Of a stretch of DNA of 64,000 bases, positions 33,185 to 44,983 are shown piece after piece (within the stretch, counting starts at the first letter, position 1; the number at the start of each line of letters is the position of its first letter). Source of the DNA: Castanopsis chinensis (taxonomy: Eukaryota > Streptophyta > Magnoliopsida > Fagales > Fagaceae); assembly GCA_032878915.1 (NCBI GenBank), contig JAVQMG010000115.1:12182501-12246500 (forward strand), given 5' to 3'. The notes below the pieces were generated by a model that did not search any database, was not told the DNA's origin, and was given only the letters and a program-made list of their open reading frames with translations. The position numbers were made by a program, and so were the translations under genes.

Positions 33185-36100
33185 TTAAGCATGCTGAGCT
33201 AACAGGTGGGCAGGGGCATTCCCCTGCCTTTTAATATGTAAAAAATCAAATGTCCTAAATCCCTGGGCTTTTTGCAACACTCCTTGGATGATGTTTTGAA
33301 TTGAAACCTCTGCCTTTCCAATACCGTGGATGGCGTTGATTATCAGTTGCGAGTCCCTTTCAAACACCATGTCTCTAAGCCCCACCTCTTCTGCAAATTT
33401 CACCCCAATCTCTAGGGCTTTGCCTCCGTTTCTAGCGCGTAGAGGGGTAAAACTACCTTCCTAGACATGGTTGCTATCACATTACCTTCTTTGTTGTGCA
33501 CAATAACTCCCACGCCGGACTGCTTTGATTTTGAGAATAGTGCACCATCTACATTGACCTTGACGGAACCTGGTAGTGGTGGCTTCCACTGAACTTTGTT
33601 CTGGTATTCTATTCTCGGTCTGCTCCGCTTCTCATTAGCTAATTGAAAATCCTCCAACAGTTTTAGCGAGCTTCTCACTATTACAAGACCAGGACGCCTC
33701 TTTCCTCTGTGCCAAATCTCATTTCTGCTTTTCTAGATACCCCAACAAATTGTGACCTACCTCTCCAACAGCCCTTGTTGTGCCTCCTAGTTAGTTCGAA
33801 GTCTATTGAAAGTGTCCACGAAGCTCCACGACTCTTTAATAATGCAAGGCAAAGAAAGCTTAAGAAACCTTGCTTGCACTCCAAACCTCTGTTCCACGGC
33901 TACAAAAATAGAGCATGTGCATGGTTGTTTCTACTTGCCTACCACAAACTTCACATATATTATTGTCTGTAATTTTTCCACGGAAAAGAGAGTCTTTAGT
34001 GGGCAAGATACCATTACATGCCTTCCAAGCAAAATGCTTGATTTTGCTTAGCAAGTTTGTACTCCACACCTCCCGCCAAACTCCATGCATTTTCATCGGG
34101 TCCGAGCAGCCGGTGTTACCACCCTCTGTCTCAATTTCCCGAGCCAACCTATCTGCACACCTAACAGAAAATTTACTTTTTTTTATCTTCGGCCCAAACC
34201 ATTCTATCATTTGCAGCCGATTCACTGATGGGGATACTAAGGATTGCCTCTGCATCCTGGGGTAAAAAGAGACCCCTCACCAGTTCAATGTCCCACCCCA
34301 TTCCTTCATCTTTCAGCAGGTCCCTAACCATTCTAATTTGGTTTCCAGGCCTTTTTGGGGTTACTACCCGGTAAGTGCTCCGAGTAGTGATCCATTAATC
34401 TTGCCATATCCTATACTATGACCATTTCCTACCTACCATCTCAAGTCCCTTTTGACCAGGTGTTGGGCTGCCATTATACTCCTCCAAGCAAAGGAAGCCT
34501 TCTTACCTACCTCAGCATCCACAAAATCCCCATTAGAGAAGTATTTATCCTTGTAAACCCGGGAAAAGAGGGAAAAGGAATTAGTTTGAAGCCGCCATCC
34601 CAGTTTATCTAATAGGGCAAGATAGAAGGACTTCAAGACTCTAAAACCTATCCCCCCTTTTTCCTTTAGAAGGCACATTCGTTCCCAGCTCATCCAAGCT
34701 ACCTTCTTCTCATTCTGCACTTGTCCCACCAAAATTGTCTCACCATTCCTGTCATCTCCTCACGAAGCCCGTTGGGGATCTTGATACAGCTCATAGTATA
34801 AGAAGGAACGACACTGCCTTAATCAATACTTCCTTCCTTGAATTTGACAGAAGCTTTTCCTCCTAACCCACAAGTTTGGATGCTAGTTTATGTTTCAGCT
34901 GAGAAAATGTGTTCTTTTTTGACTTACCAATCAACGAAGGTAGTCCTAAGTAGGATTCATGGGGCTTGATAACCTAGGAACTTAACCTAGACTTAATCGC
35001 ATCCTGCTTGCGAGTGGGGGTATTTCAGCTAAAGAAAAGAGCCGTTTTGTTTCTATTCAGTTGTTGGCCTGAAGAGGACTCATAGACTTGCAAAATTCTC
35101 TGAAATTTAGCTCCTTCCTTCTCCTTTGCCTTACCAAATATCAAACTATCATCTGCAAGGAATAAATGTGTTATTTGTGGACCCTTAACCGAGGCAGCCA
35201 CCCCTTTCAATTCATTCCTCAGTGATGCCTTGTGCAACAGAGCTGACAAACCTTCCACACAAAGTAGGAAAAGGTATGGAGAGAGTGGGTCTCCTTGTCA
35301 AAGGCCATAGGTTGTTGTGATCATCCCACAAGGTTAGCCATTGAGTCTAATAGCATATTTACTAGAGGACACACAAGCCATTACTATACGTGTCCACCGC
35401 TCATGAGACCCCAACTTCTCCATTATTTTTTGCAAACATCTCCATTCCACTCGGTCATAAGCCTTACTCATATCCAACTTCAATGCCATTTCACCATCCT
35501 TTCCTTTCCTCTTCCTATGAATATGGTTATTAATTCATGGGCCACAAGAACGTTGACTATGATAAGCCTCTCTGACACAAAGGCACTTTGGTTTTCACAT
35601 ACTATATCCTTTAAAACAACCTTCATTCGGTTGGCCACCACCTTCAAAGCAAGCTTGTATGCCACATTACACAAACTAATAGGCCTATAGTCAGTGACTC
35701 TAGAAGGGTTTTTTGTCTTAGGGGGGACTACACCATGATTGAGAAAATCAATTACAGTTTGTATGACAACATAATTTACAATAGGCTAATAATGTTGAAA
35801 AAATAAAGGGGGCATACCATCAGGACCTGGCACCTTCAACAAATGCATCTGCTTAAGGGCTTTCTCAACCTCGGTCGCCCGAAAATCCTGCATTAGAACC
35901 TCATTCATTTTGTTAGTTACTTTAGGGTGTAGCTTCCAGCAACTCTTCACTGATTGTTGGGCGCGAAGGAGTAAACAACTCTTGGAAATACTCTACAAGG
36001 ATATGGCCCATGCTTTCTTCCTCATCCTGCCAGTTGCCATTAGAATCCAGTAGCCTAGTAATGGTGTTCATCCAGTAGCCTAGTAATGGTGTTCTGTTGA

Positions 36101-37215
36101 TGCCTTTTTGAGGCTTTCTCATGAAAGAAAGAAGTCTTGCTATCCCTTGACTGAAGCCAACAATTCCCTGACCGCTGCTTCCACATCTCTTCCTTCGCTG
36201 AAAACAACTTGTTTAATTCCACCTTTGTCGCATGAATCTCTTCCATATTGGCCCCACCTCTTGGTAAACACTGCAGCCATTGAAGCTTCTTTGTAAGTGA
36301 AGCAATTTTCGGCCTACATGGCCAAAGTTTGTACTGTTCCAGTTTAGCAGAGATGTACGACACTCATTCATGCACCTCCCAAATTGGTTTTGGCTCCCAA
36401 GAATTCAGCCTCTCTCCCAAGCCTCCTTCACTACCCCATCACACTCTTCCTCCTTAATCCACATGGCCTTAAACCTAAACAAATGCTGCCTTCTTTTAGT
36501 CCTACTCTTTGGTGGGAGAGCTTTAAGTGTCAGCATGTTGTGGTTTGATGAACAATTGGCCATATTGTAAAGCCTAACCCGAGGAAACAAAGAAGCCTAG
36601 TTTGCAGATACCAAGGTCCGGTCTAATCTCTCATGGACCCACCCACGCGCCCCCAACCGCCTACTCCAAGGGAATTTTGGACCCACAAAGCCTATGCCTC
36701 TAAGTTTGCTTTTGTTGATTGTGGAGGAGAAGGCCTTCATCTACCATTCAGGTCTCTCACCTCCTCTTACCTTTTCTCCCCTATGGATTATCTCATTGAA
36801 ATCTCCTATGCAAACCCAAGGCAGCACACTCCTTGTGCTCAAGTTCACTAGCAACGCCTAGGACTGGCCTCTTTTGTTGGTTTCAGAGTGGCCATAAAAC
36901 CCGGTAAAATGCCATTTCTTATTTCCTCTGTCCTCCGTAATAATCGCATCAATGTGTTGAGGAGAGAAGGTTTGCACCTTTACTAACAACGAATCCTTCC
37001 ATAAAAGGGCCAAACCTCCACTTTGGCAAACACTAAGGACTATCATGCCTTGGCTTCTATCCAACTAACACTTAATCTCCACCATTTCCTCCACATTAAA
37101 CTTGGTTTCCATTAGGAAAACCTAGGTGAGATCTTCTTTCAAAACTGTTTTTTTGGAGAGTGCCAACTGTCCGAGGGTTCCCAAGCCCTCGAAAATTCCA
37201 ACATATAGCATTCAT
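33185..37215 (-). pseudogene. LINE ORF2: endonuclease, reverse transcriptase, zf-RVT, RNase H, broken
   Basis: It starts at the ATG 37213-37215 (MNAICWNFRGLGNPRT, the endonuclease opening) and continues with GGLALLWKDS near 37020. RT begins with MCNVAYKLALKVVANRM (about 35670) and has the catalytic region FLADDSLIF near 35150, where Phe-Ala-Asp-Asp is usual and Leu replaces Phe. The zinc region WKACNGILPTKDSLFRG ... CEVCGRQVETTMHMLYFC is at 33900-34100. RNase H reads VKVNVDGALF, YALETEAK and FERDSQLI (33185-33678), keeping Asp, Glu and Asp. Many frames are used, so no functional protein is possible. Target-primed integration is the normal role. Confidence 0.88.
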
Positions 37216-38799
37216 TGTTCCAAGCAGGGCTGCACCGCAGCTACCGCCGATCTCATTTGTATGGCCAATAACTTACCAAATGCAGCAACTTCCTTTTCTA
37301 GCTTGGGTTTCTTCCCAACCTCAACATTCTCCATAATTTCTTCCAGAGAAGCCCGTGACTTTCGTTTTGGACCTGCATCTACCTCCTCCACCTCCATATG
37401 GGTTATCTCCTTCATGGCGTTCCCCTTCTGCAAATTGGACGTACACACTCCCACGTTTTCTTTCTCAGTGTTATTTGCATGTGCATGAAGCTTTGTTCGG
37501 TTTGGGCTCCTAACATTTTTATTCCTTCCTTGTTCAGTTGAACCTGGTAACTTAGGCCCAAGTTGGAATAATTATGGCTCCACCACTTGAGCAGGTGGAT
37601 TTTTTAATTCAACAAACCCATTATCAGCCTTAGTTTGGCCCAAAGCACCATGAAGCCCATTACTATTTAGCCCATACCCAAGTCCATGCGTTGAGTCTTC
37701 CCCTCCCTTATCTTCCTTCTTGTTTGCTAACGCCTTCACCTCGGATTCCAGTTCCCGTACCTTGTGAACCTTCTCCACGTTACATCTTGTGTCAGCTTTA
37801 CCTGATATCTCGGTATCTAGCTTTCTCAACTACTTCTCAAAATCCGGTTTTCCATTTTCCCCGGTCAGTTTTTCCTTGATTCTCCCACTTTCCAATTTCC
37901 AACTTTCCACGTTAGCCCTTTCCATGATGGTCTCCGCTAATCTATGGGATTGACGGTGCACAACGGAGCCTACTGTTTGTTGCCTAAGCTGCAGGCCGCG
38001 TTTCGATAGCCCCACACTCGACTGCCCAGGGCTTGCTTTCTCTCCAGTTTGCTGCCCGAGCACCACCTGCATTTTCTATAGTCGGTCTGGGACGGCATGC
38101 AGCCAAGGACCATATTGCTTGTCCTCTGCGTTCATCGAACCTATACTACGGAGCCAATCTATGCACTCCTTCTCATCATGGTCCATTCTTCCACACAAGT
38201 AGCAAAAAATGGGTAGACGTTCATACTTGAACTTAACCCACTGTGAGTTCGAGCCCTTCATACGCACTTTCCTTCCCTAGTTTAAAGGTTGCGAGATATC
38301 CAATGTTACTCTAATCCTTAGATAACAGCCGAAACTAAATCCTTTATCCCCTACATCCACCTTTTCTACCTTTCCCAAGATTCCTTCAATACGTAAACCC
38401 GCCTCCCTTGTTTGGCTCAAGGTTGGTAAGCCATGAATCTGAACCCAAAATGCAGCTTCGTGAAAGGTTAGAGTTGAGATTGATTCACCCATCTCAAGCT
38501 TATGTAGCAGAAGGATGTACTTGTCAAAGGACCACGGCCCTTGCAATAGAACCCTGTCCAAATCTTCCTTCTCCTGAAACAAAAAAAGCACTCTGTTCTC
38601 TCCCATATCGCTGACCTCAAAGTCTCTTTGTTCTCCACACTGATCGTAATGCCTGCCTTATAGCTTCTAAGTTCACTCTCTGTTTGGTACAAAACTTCCT
38701 AGCCAGCACCAAACCTCCCCCTAGAGGGGCAAGGTCTACTTCGCTTCCTTCCCTCTCCGAAAGTATAAGGTTCGCACACTTGTTTGTGATTGCATCCAT
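37212..38799 (-). pseudogene. LINE ORF1 (RNA-binding, DUF4283 plus CCHC knuckle), broken
   Basis: The ATG at 38797-38799 opens MDAITNKCANLILSEREGSE. A frameshift near 38610 leads to the DUF4283-like part (FQEKEDLDRVLLQGPWSFD, then FWVQIHGLP) at 38277-38606. One in-frame stop later comes a CCHC knuckle, CYLCGRMDHDEKEC (38076-38267). A long Lys/Glu-rich C-terminal region follows in changing frames and ends LLAIQMRSAVAAVQPCLEQ at 37212, its TGA sharing four bases (ATGA) with the ORF2 start. ORF1 proteins bind element RNA. Confidence 0.82.
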
Positions 38800-38927
38800 T
38801 CATGCGTAATCTCTAGGTTCCACCACTTGAGCGGAGAAAAAAATTGCCTAAAGGCAAAGAAGTTTCACCCCTAGGCTTCACTGAAGCCTAGAGAGAAACA
38901 TTTTACTAGTTTACAATTTCCATGTAT

Positions 38928-38939
38928 AGGATTTCTTTT
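38928..38939 (+). repeat. LINE target-site duplication, right copy
   Basis: AGGATTTCTTTT, 12 of 12 identical to 33045-33056. It places the LINE 5' end at 38927. Confidence 0.8.
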
Positions 38940-39359
38940 ATTCGTGAGGAGCAGAAAGGCACAAAGTCCAAAACCAGGGTATATCATATTGATTGGATAA
39001 GGGAAGTTACCCATGGAGGCCCATAACTTAAAAGGCCATGTGGATGGACCACGAACACTTTAAATCATCCAAAGAATTTTTTGCATATTTCTTATGCATT
39101 TTTTTCCCACCATTAAACATGTAAGAAGACCTTTCCCACCAAAAAAAAAAAAAAATCAAGAATAGAACTGTGACCAGGCCACCTCAACGAACTTTTTCAA
39201 CACAACAATGTTTGTTTTTCTTCTTACAAAATAATGTGTTACATAATTAATTTATAATGAGATTTATTATTTTGCATGAAATACAAGTATGTTTCATAAT
39301 AAATAAACATTCATAGGTGCTAGAAATGGTGGACTGTACATAGAAAAATCTTTCTTATC
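38940..39359. other. intergenic sequence, nothing recognised
   Basis: It is AT-rich with an A-run at 39142-39155. No gene is seen. Confidence 0.5.
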
Positions 39360-39373
39360 ATGAATGAATTTTA

Positions 39374-39412
<39 letters not shown>

Positions 39413-39429
39413 AGAATGAATGAATTTTA
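39360..39429 (-). mobile_element. poly(T)-only retroposition scar with 14-bp duplication
   Basis: ATGAATGAATTTTA occurs at 39360-39373 and again, identical, at 39416-39429. Between them lie only TAGC, 34 consecutive T and GAGA. This is what a LINE-driven insertion leaves if almost only the poly(A) tail was copied. Confidence 0.65.
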
Positions 39430-40019
39430 GTCAAAAAGAATATATGTCCTCCAAATATTACAAAACCATTTAATATATAATAAGATCTATTCAATTACGT
39501 ACAATAAGCAAGCACAAGTCCCTTTCAACAGCCCCCCAAGTCTAGTCTTTTTTTTTTTTTTTGTCTCCCTTTTTCATTTTTCCATTCATCCCATGATTCC
39601 TTTCAAATTTTCAAGTTCTTTCTTTTAGGACTTCCTGAATTGAGAGCTATTTCTATTGTAATTTGTTGATATTAGACCTTTTCTGTCTACATTAATTGAG
39701 ATTTCTTGAAGTAGTTCAAGGATACTGCAAATGCCAAGCGACACTCGTAAAGTTTGCTTACTTCAGCTTCAATTTTTTTAAAGAATAAATTATACCATAG
39801 TTTTTTTGTAGTCATTATAAATGGGAGACGGGAGATTTAAACTATAAACATTTCTATTAAAAACACTTTTGACATCCACAGTTTGGTGATATAAATGATC
39901 ATACACATGCAACTTTAATTAAGTAATTGTTTTAATAGTCATATAATTCATTTAAATTATCCGACGAGTTATATAATTATTTACACATGGATGGCTATTT
40001 GATTGATACATAATGGGTT
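39430..40019. other. intergenic sequence, nothing recognised
   Basis: T-run at 39548-39562. No coding signal is seen. Confidence 0.5.
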
Positions 40020-40258
40020 TGATACGATTCCTCCATATTGTTTGATTAGATAACTTTATATTTTTTTCGACTTATTCACGTACTAAAACTTCCTTTTAAC
40101 ATGGACTTCTTCCATATTGTTTTATAAGATAACTTTATATTTGTTCAACTTATGTACTACAACTTCCTTTAAACATGGGTTTCTTCCATATTGTTTAATA
40201 AGATAAATTTATATTTTTTTCGACTTATGTACTACAACTTCCTTATAACATGGGTTTT
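40020..40258 (+). repeat. tandem repeat, about 77-bp unit x 3
   Basis: TCCATATTGTTT..ATAAGATAACTTTATATTT recurs at 40032, 40111 and 40185, each followed by CGACTTATGTACTACAACTTCC or close variants. Confidence 0.85.
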
Positions 40259-40379
40259 TATAAAAAGAGAGAGTGATGAGGCTGCAGTAGTTAGAATACT
40301 CAGGTTAGAAACAATTTTTAGGTTTGCCTTTTTGCCCAAAACAACGTAGTTTTAGGTGTGTGAGAGGAATTTTCTTTTT

Positions 40380-40760
40380 TGGGTTAGGCCTATTGCAGCG
40401 GCTCCAACCACCCTTATAAGGCCTAACTCAGGCAAGGACCCTATAGCAGCAGTTGAGAGGCGCTGCTATAGGTTAAGTCTATAGCTGCGTTTTTTAAAAA
40501 CGAGGCTATAGGTTAGCTATAGCCACGTTTTGTAAACTCGGATATAGGTCTTTTGATTAAAAAAATATAATTTGGCTGGACCTATAGCCACCTTTTTTTA
40601 ATGCAGCAATGGTCCCTATCCAAATAAATGCAGCTAAAAACACCTACAAACATGGCTATAGGTTAGCTATAGCCGTGTTTTTTGTTTTTTTTGTTTTTGT
40701 AAACACGGCTAAAAAAACATGGCTATAATCTTCGTTTATAGTAGCGAGAGATGGCCCAAA
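40380..40760. repeat. cluster of inverted CTATAGC..CG motifs (possible DNA-transposon subterminal region)
   Basis: The words GGCTATAGGTTAGCTATAGCC and CTATAGCTGCGTTTT..AAAAACGAGG recur at least five times, both ways round. The design resembles the palindromes in the CACTA element at 45-47 kb, but the words differ and no terminal repeats are found. Confidence 0.5.
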
Positions 40761-41392
40761 CTTTAATATTGAAGAAGGCAGAATAATTAGTTAATTATTC
40801 CAAAAGGAGAAATTATTGACAAATTGTATTCATAAACATAGTGTAGTGCACTGATCACTTGTTAGCTACTTTTACAGTGCACAAGTCACAGTACCATAAG
40901 AATCTTGATAAGGAGGCTCCATCAGCCTATAAGAGACATTCTAAGTGTCATATAGGGGATCAGTTTATGCTAGGCCTCTTAATGAACTTGTAAAGCAGTG
41001 GGAGAAAATGCCTTGGGTTTCAAGAACTTTGTAAAAAAGTGGGGAATAAAAGATTTAAGTATTTTGTTTATATTAAATATTATAAATCTAAAAAGGCATA
41101 TCTTGTTATTTAATTTTTTTTTTAAAAGGCATATTTTGCACATCCTATGCTTAAAGGGATATAGGATGCAAAGTTAAATTTCCATATTAATCTACAAATG
41201 GAGTAAAAGGCTAAAGAATATGGCTATACTAGGAGTGTAGCTAAAAAGACTGATAGATTATTATCTTGAAAGAGAAACAAAAAATGGAAACTTCTTCAAC
41301 TGCTGCTCAAGTTATTTGATTCAGTACTTAGTATCACTTTGTCCAGAAAGATGATACATTGCTAACTTTCTAGTTTGACCACATATAAAATT
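40761..41392. other. intergenic sequence, nothing recognised
   Basis: No ORF or repeat of note. Confidence 0.5.
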
Positions 41393-42794
41393 TGATGGAA
41401 ATATACATATTTGTATCGCATACAAAACATACACAGCGGAAAATTAACGGATCTACTTCATTTGCAATTGATAACATGTACTATGTAAATTTCAGAAATC
41501 AAGAACAAGAGAGCATATCTTGGTGCAATGAAATTCAAAACCAAAGATTGAAGTACTCGGGAACACTTTTAATCTTCACTTCAATTCCACTAATGCCCAA
41601 GAAGTGTGGTCTTTCAATCAGTTTTCCAAGGGAGAATGAAAGTGTGTCTCACTGTCACATACACACCATTTCATAATAATGTCTCTCTTTTTCATACATT
41701 AAAATTGTATGCTTCTCTCCTTATAACTGATTATCTAATTGGGCTAGCCTTTTGGGCATTTCCAATTGGGCTTTAATATGTGGCTTGGAGTGGGACCAAA
41801 AGGGACCAATAAGACACTAGCTCCAATGGACCTTGGGCTTTTCTGTCAACTCTTGACAAGTCCAAAGTTACCATTAACTATATTTAATACCACTATATAA
41901 ATATAGTTGCACTCTAGGTCTTACTTATAAATTATATCCCAAGATTTTATTATATATACAACCCCTTCATAAAATATTCATAGTAATTCAAAGTTATAAA
42001 TGTGGACTGTAAATTAGTAAATTACTACATCTTATTCTTGAGTACCTGGATTAATCCTTTAAAGTTATTCATAATATATTTATGAAATCCAATTTCATAA
42101 ATATATACTTTGGTAATTTCTTACCGAAGTGGTTAGGCCTAACTTTTTGAATAACTGAGCCCATTAAACTTATTTCAAGAGAATATTTTATATCTCCATT
42201 AAGAGACTATGAATTCCATCTTGAGAATATATGTTCCATCAACATTAAATGTGGCTGTCCAACATACTGAGGTTTTAACCGTTACTTTAGATCTCACTCT
42301 TGATATATCAAAGTAACCTACACTTCATGATCAGGTCTATTATCCTCTCAGGATTAAGAGTTCATGTAAATAGAAGTCGTGAGATTTATTATTTATTTGA
42401 CAGTCGTTAGGAGAATAATAAATTTCACAGCGGTCCAGTTCAATATGTCTTAATTCTTAAAACATATCAACATACTAACTAGAAGTCTGCCCTTCCATGA
42501 TCAAGACAAATTATCTTCATTGATATGTTATAGTCTTCGCAGATGAAATGCCCAATTTTATCACCGACCACGGACTACAATTCTGAATTTATAAAGAACT
42601 TGTGATTTATATCTTCTGTGACTTTTCACATAAATCACATACTATGCATTTCATGGATTATATGATAATATCCCATATTCATGTTACAAATATTTTAGAT
42701 AATAATAAAACAACTTTATCAATCGCAATATTAAGTCATGCATCATGTCATACATAATATCATACAATATGATTTAAGGGCACTAGTCCTAACA
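41393..42794 (-). mobile_element. probable solo copia-type LTR
   Basis: Read on the - strand the segment starts TGTTAGGACTAGTGCCC and ends CCATCA, the end being preceded by TTTTCCGCTGTGTATG and GCATGCGATAC-like sequence common near copia LTR ends. There is no primer binding site or polypurine tract at either edge. Flanks are AAATT and ATTTT, so the 5-bp duplication is imperfect or the ends are off by a base. The small + ORF at 41392-41676 is a chance frame. Confidence 0.5.
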
Positions 42795-43522
42795 ATTTTT
42801 ACACTGGCCTTTATATGAATTAGGATTGCATCTAATTTATCATTCTCTCTGAGTAGTGATAAGCATCTCTATGAGGTAGGGCCAACATGATTTTTAAAGA
42901 GAATGTAATGCTTTTAAAGTAGGCATGGATATATGTAGTGGAATTGATGCCTCTTTAGAAGATCCACTAGCATATTTTCATTGGACCGCTGGTATCTAAC
43001 GCACATTCTCAATGCAATGGCTTTGCAGACATTGTAGGTCCCTTTTTGAGGTTCTATTATCACAAATGGTGAGTCATCTAGAATCTGATACACATGAAGA
43101 AGTTTTGATTTTTAAGAGTTGAAGAAAGCTGAAGAGGGATTTGATAAAATGTTTAAAGAAAAGTAGTCAGAAAGGTTTTCTGGTAAGGACAAGAGATGAG
43201 CATTCAAGAGAAAGAGAGGAGGGGATGGATGGATGGTAGTTGACAACACTATGAGGAAAAGGTATTGCAAGAGCATGTGAAAGTAGTAGTATTAGTAGCA
43301 TAATTGGTAGTTTCTGTCACTTCTGTCATGTCTTTCCTTTTGCAATTCCATACACTTCCTCTTTTTAAATCTTTCTCTCTTTTATGAATATTCCTGTTGA
43401 TCCAATATTCCTACCTTATATATTAGCTTTTGTCTGTGTATAAAATTATTTCAAAAAAAGAGGCAGTAAGTTCTAATTTAAGCCAAAAACTGGAGTCATG
43501 CGTTACTAAATGTTCTACATTG
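42795..43522. other. intergenic sequence, nothing recognised
   Basis: No coding signal. Confidence 0.5.
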
Positions 43523-43573
43523 TCAATCACATATGACTCTTTTTTTTTTTTTTGTCTGTGTATCAATCACATA
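43523..43573 (-). mobile_element. second short poly(T) insertion with 11-bp duplication
   Basis: TCAATCACATA at 43523-43533 is repeated exactly at 43563-43573. The 29 bases between are TGACTC, 14 T and GTCTGTGTA. The form is the same as the scar at 39360. Confidence 0.5.
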
Positions 43574-44980
43574 AAAATTTAGGCTTGAAAAGAAAAAAGC
43601 CTTTCAAATGTGTTATAGAATTCAATAGATCATATATGGGGTGCTATATGGAATCAAATTGGGTGCAAAGTACTTCTGGCTTTGATGTTCTGCACAATGG
43701 ATGAATGCATATTTTTTGGAATAGCAAATGTATCCAACTACCACTTCTGAAGGGAAGGGTGTAAGAGGCACTTAAAGAAAGATTGCTAGTGTCTTGCAGC
43801 ATAATGTTCAGTGGGGCTGAATTCTGAACCTAACTCTTCACACCAGCAAGGAATGGCTATGGAATGGAGGGCCTAAGGGTATTAGTAAAGAAAATTTATG
43901 AGGTCTACGGATACCTTGAATATATATTGAAGAGATCTGGCTTCCAAAAAAAAAAAAAAAGCTCATTGGAATTGGACATTACGAAGCAAATATTATTCTC
44001 AAAATCCCTTAGTAAATTTTTAGTTTCTTGGTTTGGAAAGGCTTAACCTAAAAGCAACCTTATCTTCTATTTGTTTTGTTTTGTAGAAAGCAATACAGTG
44101 AAATGTCACCAGAATCATGTCTTATTCAAACAATGAAATCACCAATAATTGATTTTTACACAAAGAAAAGCCAAAAAGCACAAACAACATTGGTTTCATT
44201 CCTATAGTCTATATTAACATGTCAACTAAGAAAATATTAGAGTATGATATCGGGTAGACTAGAATTGGGGAACACAATACATGTGGTTAACCCTAATTAG
44301 TTTGTTGAAGATCCACATTTTTTTGTAGTTTATTTCAAAAATTTAAAATTCACCTGAAATTTACAAAAACATTTTCAGGATAAAATCTATATACAAAGCA
44401 ACTGTAGTTCACTACTTCCCTACTAATTTTTCATGGAATAGATTCCTTTGACTTCCATGAGACCATTTAGAATGGATGAAATTTCCACCATATGTTCCTT
44501 CTCAACTGTATGGCTCCACATCTCCTTTTAGCCCTTTTTCTGATTCTATAAGGATGGAATTGGCACCATACAATCCTTACAATCTTTGGAGCTTGACTCC
44601 ATCCACCTTAAATATTGATATGTAGTCACACTACCACCGTCATTTCCTTTTCATTACTCTTTTTTTTTTTTTTTTTTTTTAATGATGATCATTGTTCGCA
44701 CCCATCTACTTTTTTTCTACATACTTGGTGGAAACAAGACAAAAGTTCAATGTAAGGTTCAATATTCCATCGTTCATTCCATCAATCAATAATTAGTTTG
44801 TGATGCAAATAACAGTGTTTCCACATATGAATGGGGGTTCATGTTTCACTACTCAATTATAAGCATTAATGGGTAATCAATACTGTACAAATGTCTCAAC
44901 AACAACAGGACTTTGAACCATAATTCAGGCATGATATGTTTTGGATCATTAGAGTTGTAGCACACCATTGGTCAATATTG
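43574..44980. other. intergenic sequence, nothing recognised
   Basis: AT-rich, with A-runs and T-runs (43947-43961, 44660-44681). The ORF 43864-44046 has no domain. Confidence 0.5.
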
Positions 44981-44983
44981 GAT

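Larger units (their letters stand above)
33057..38927 (-). mobile_element. L1-type LINE, full length, inactive
   Basis: The poly(A) tail (T-run from about 33053 to 33069) lies at the low end. The element extends about 5.87 kb to 38927, bounded by a 12-bp direct repeat. ORF1 and ORF2 overlap at ATGA and are followed by a C-terminal zinc motif and RNase H, as in plant L1 elements. The 5' leader is about 130 bases. Stops and frameshifts are frequent in both ORFs. Confidence 0.88.

Noticed and set aside
36633..36851. + strand ORFs in 33.7-38.6 kb
   Set aside because: They are shadows of the LINE, whose RT, endonuclease, zinc and RNase H motifs all read on the - strand.
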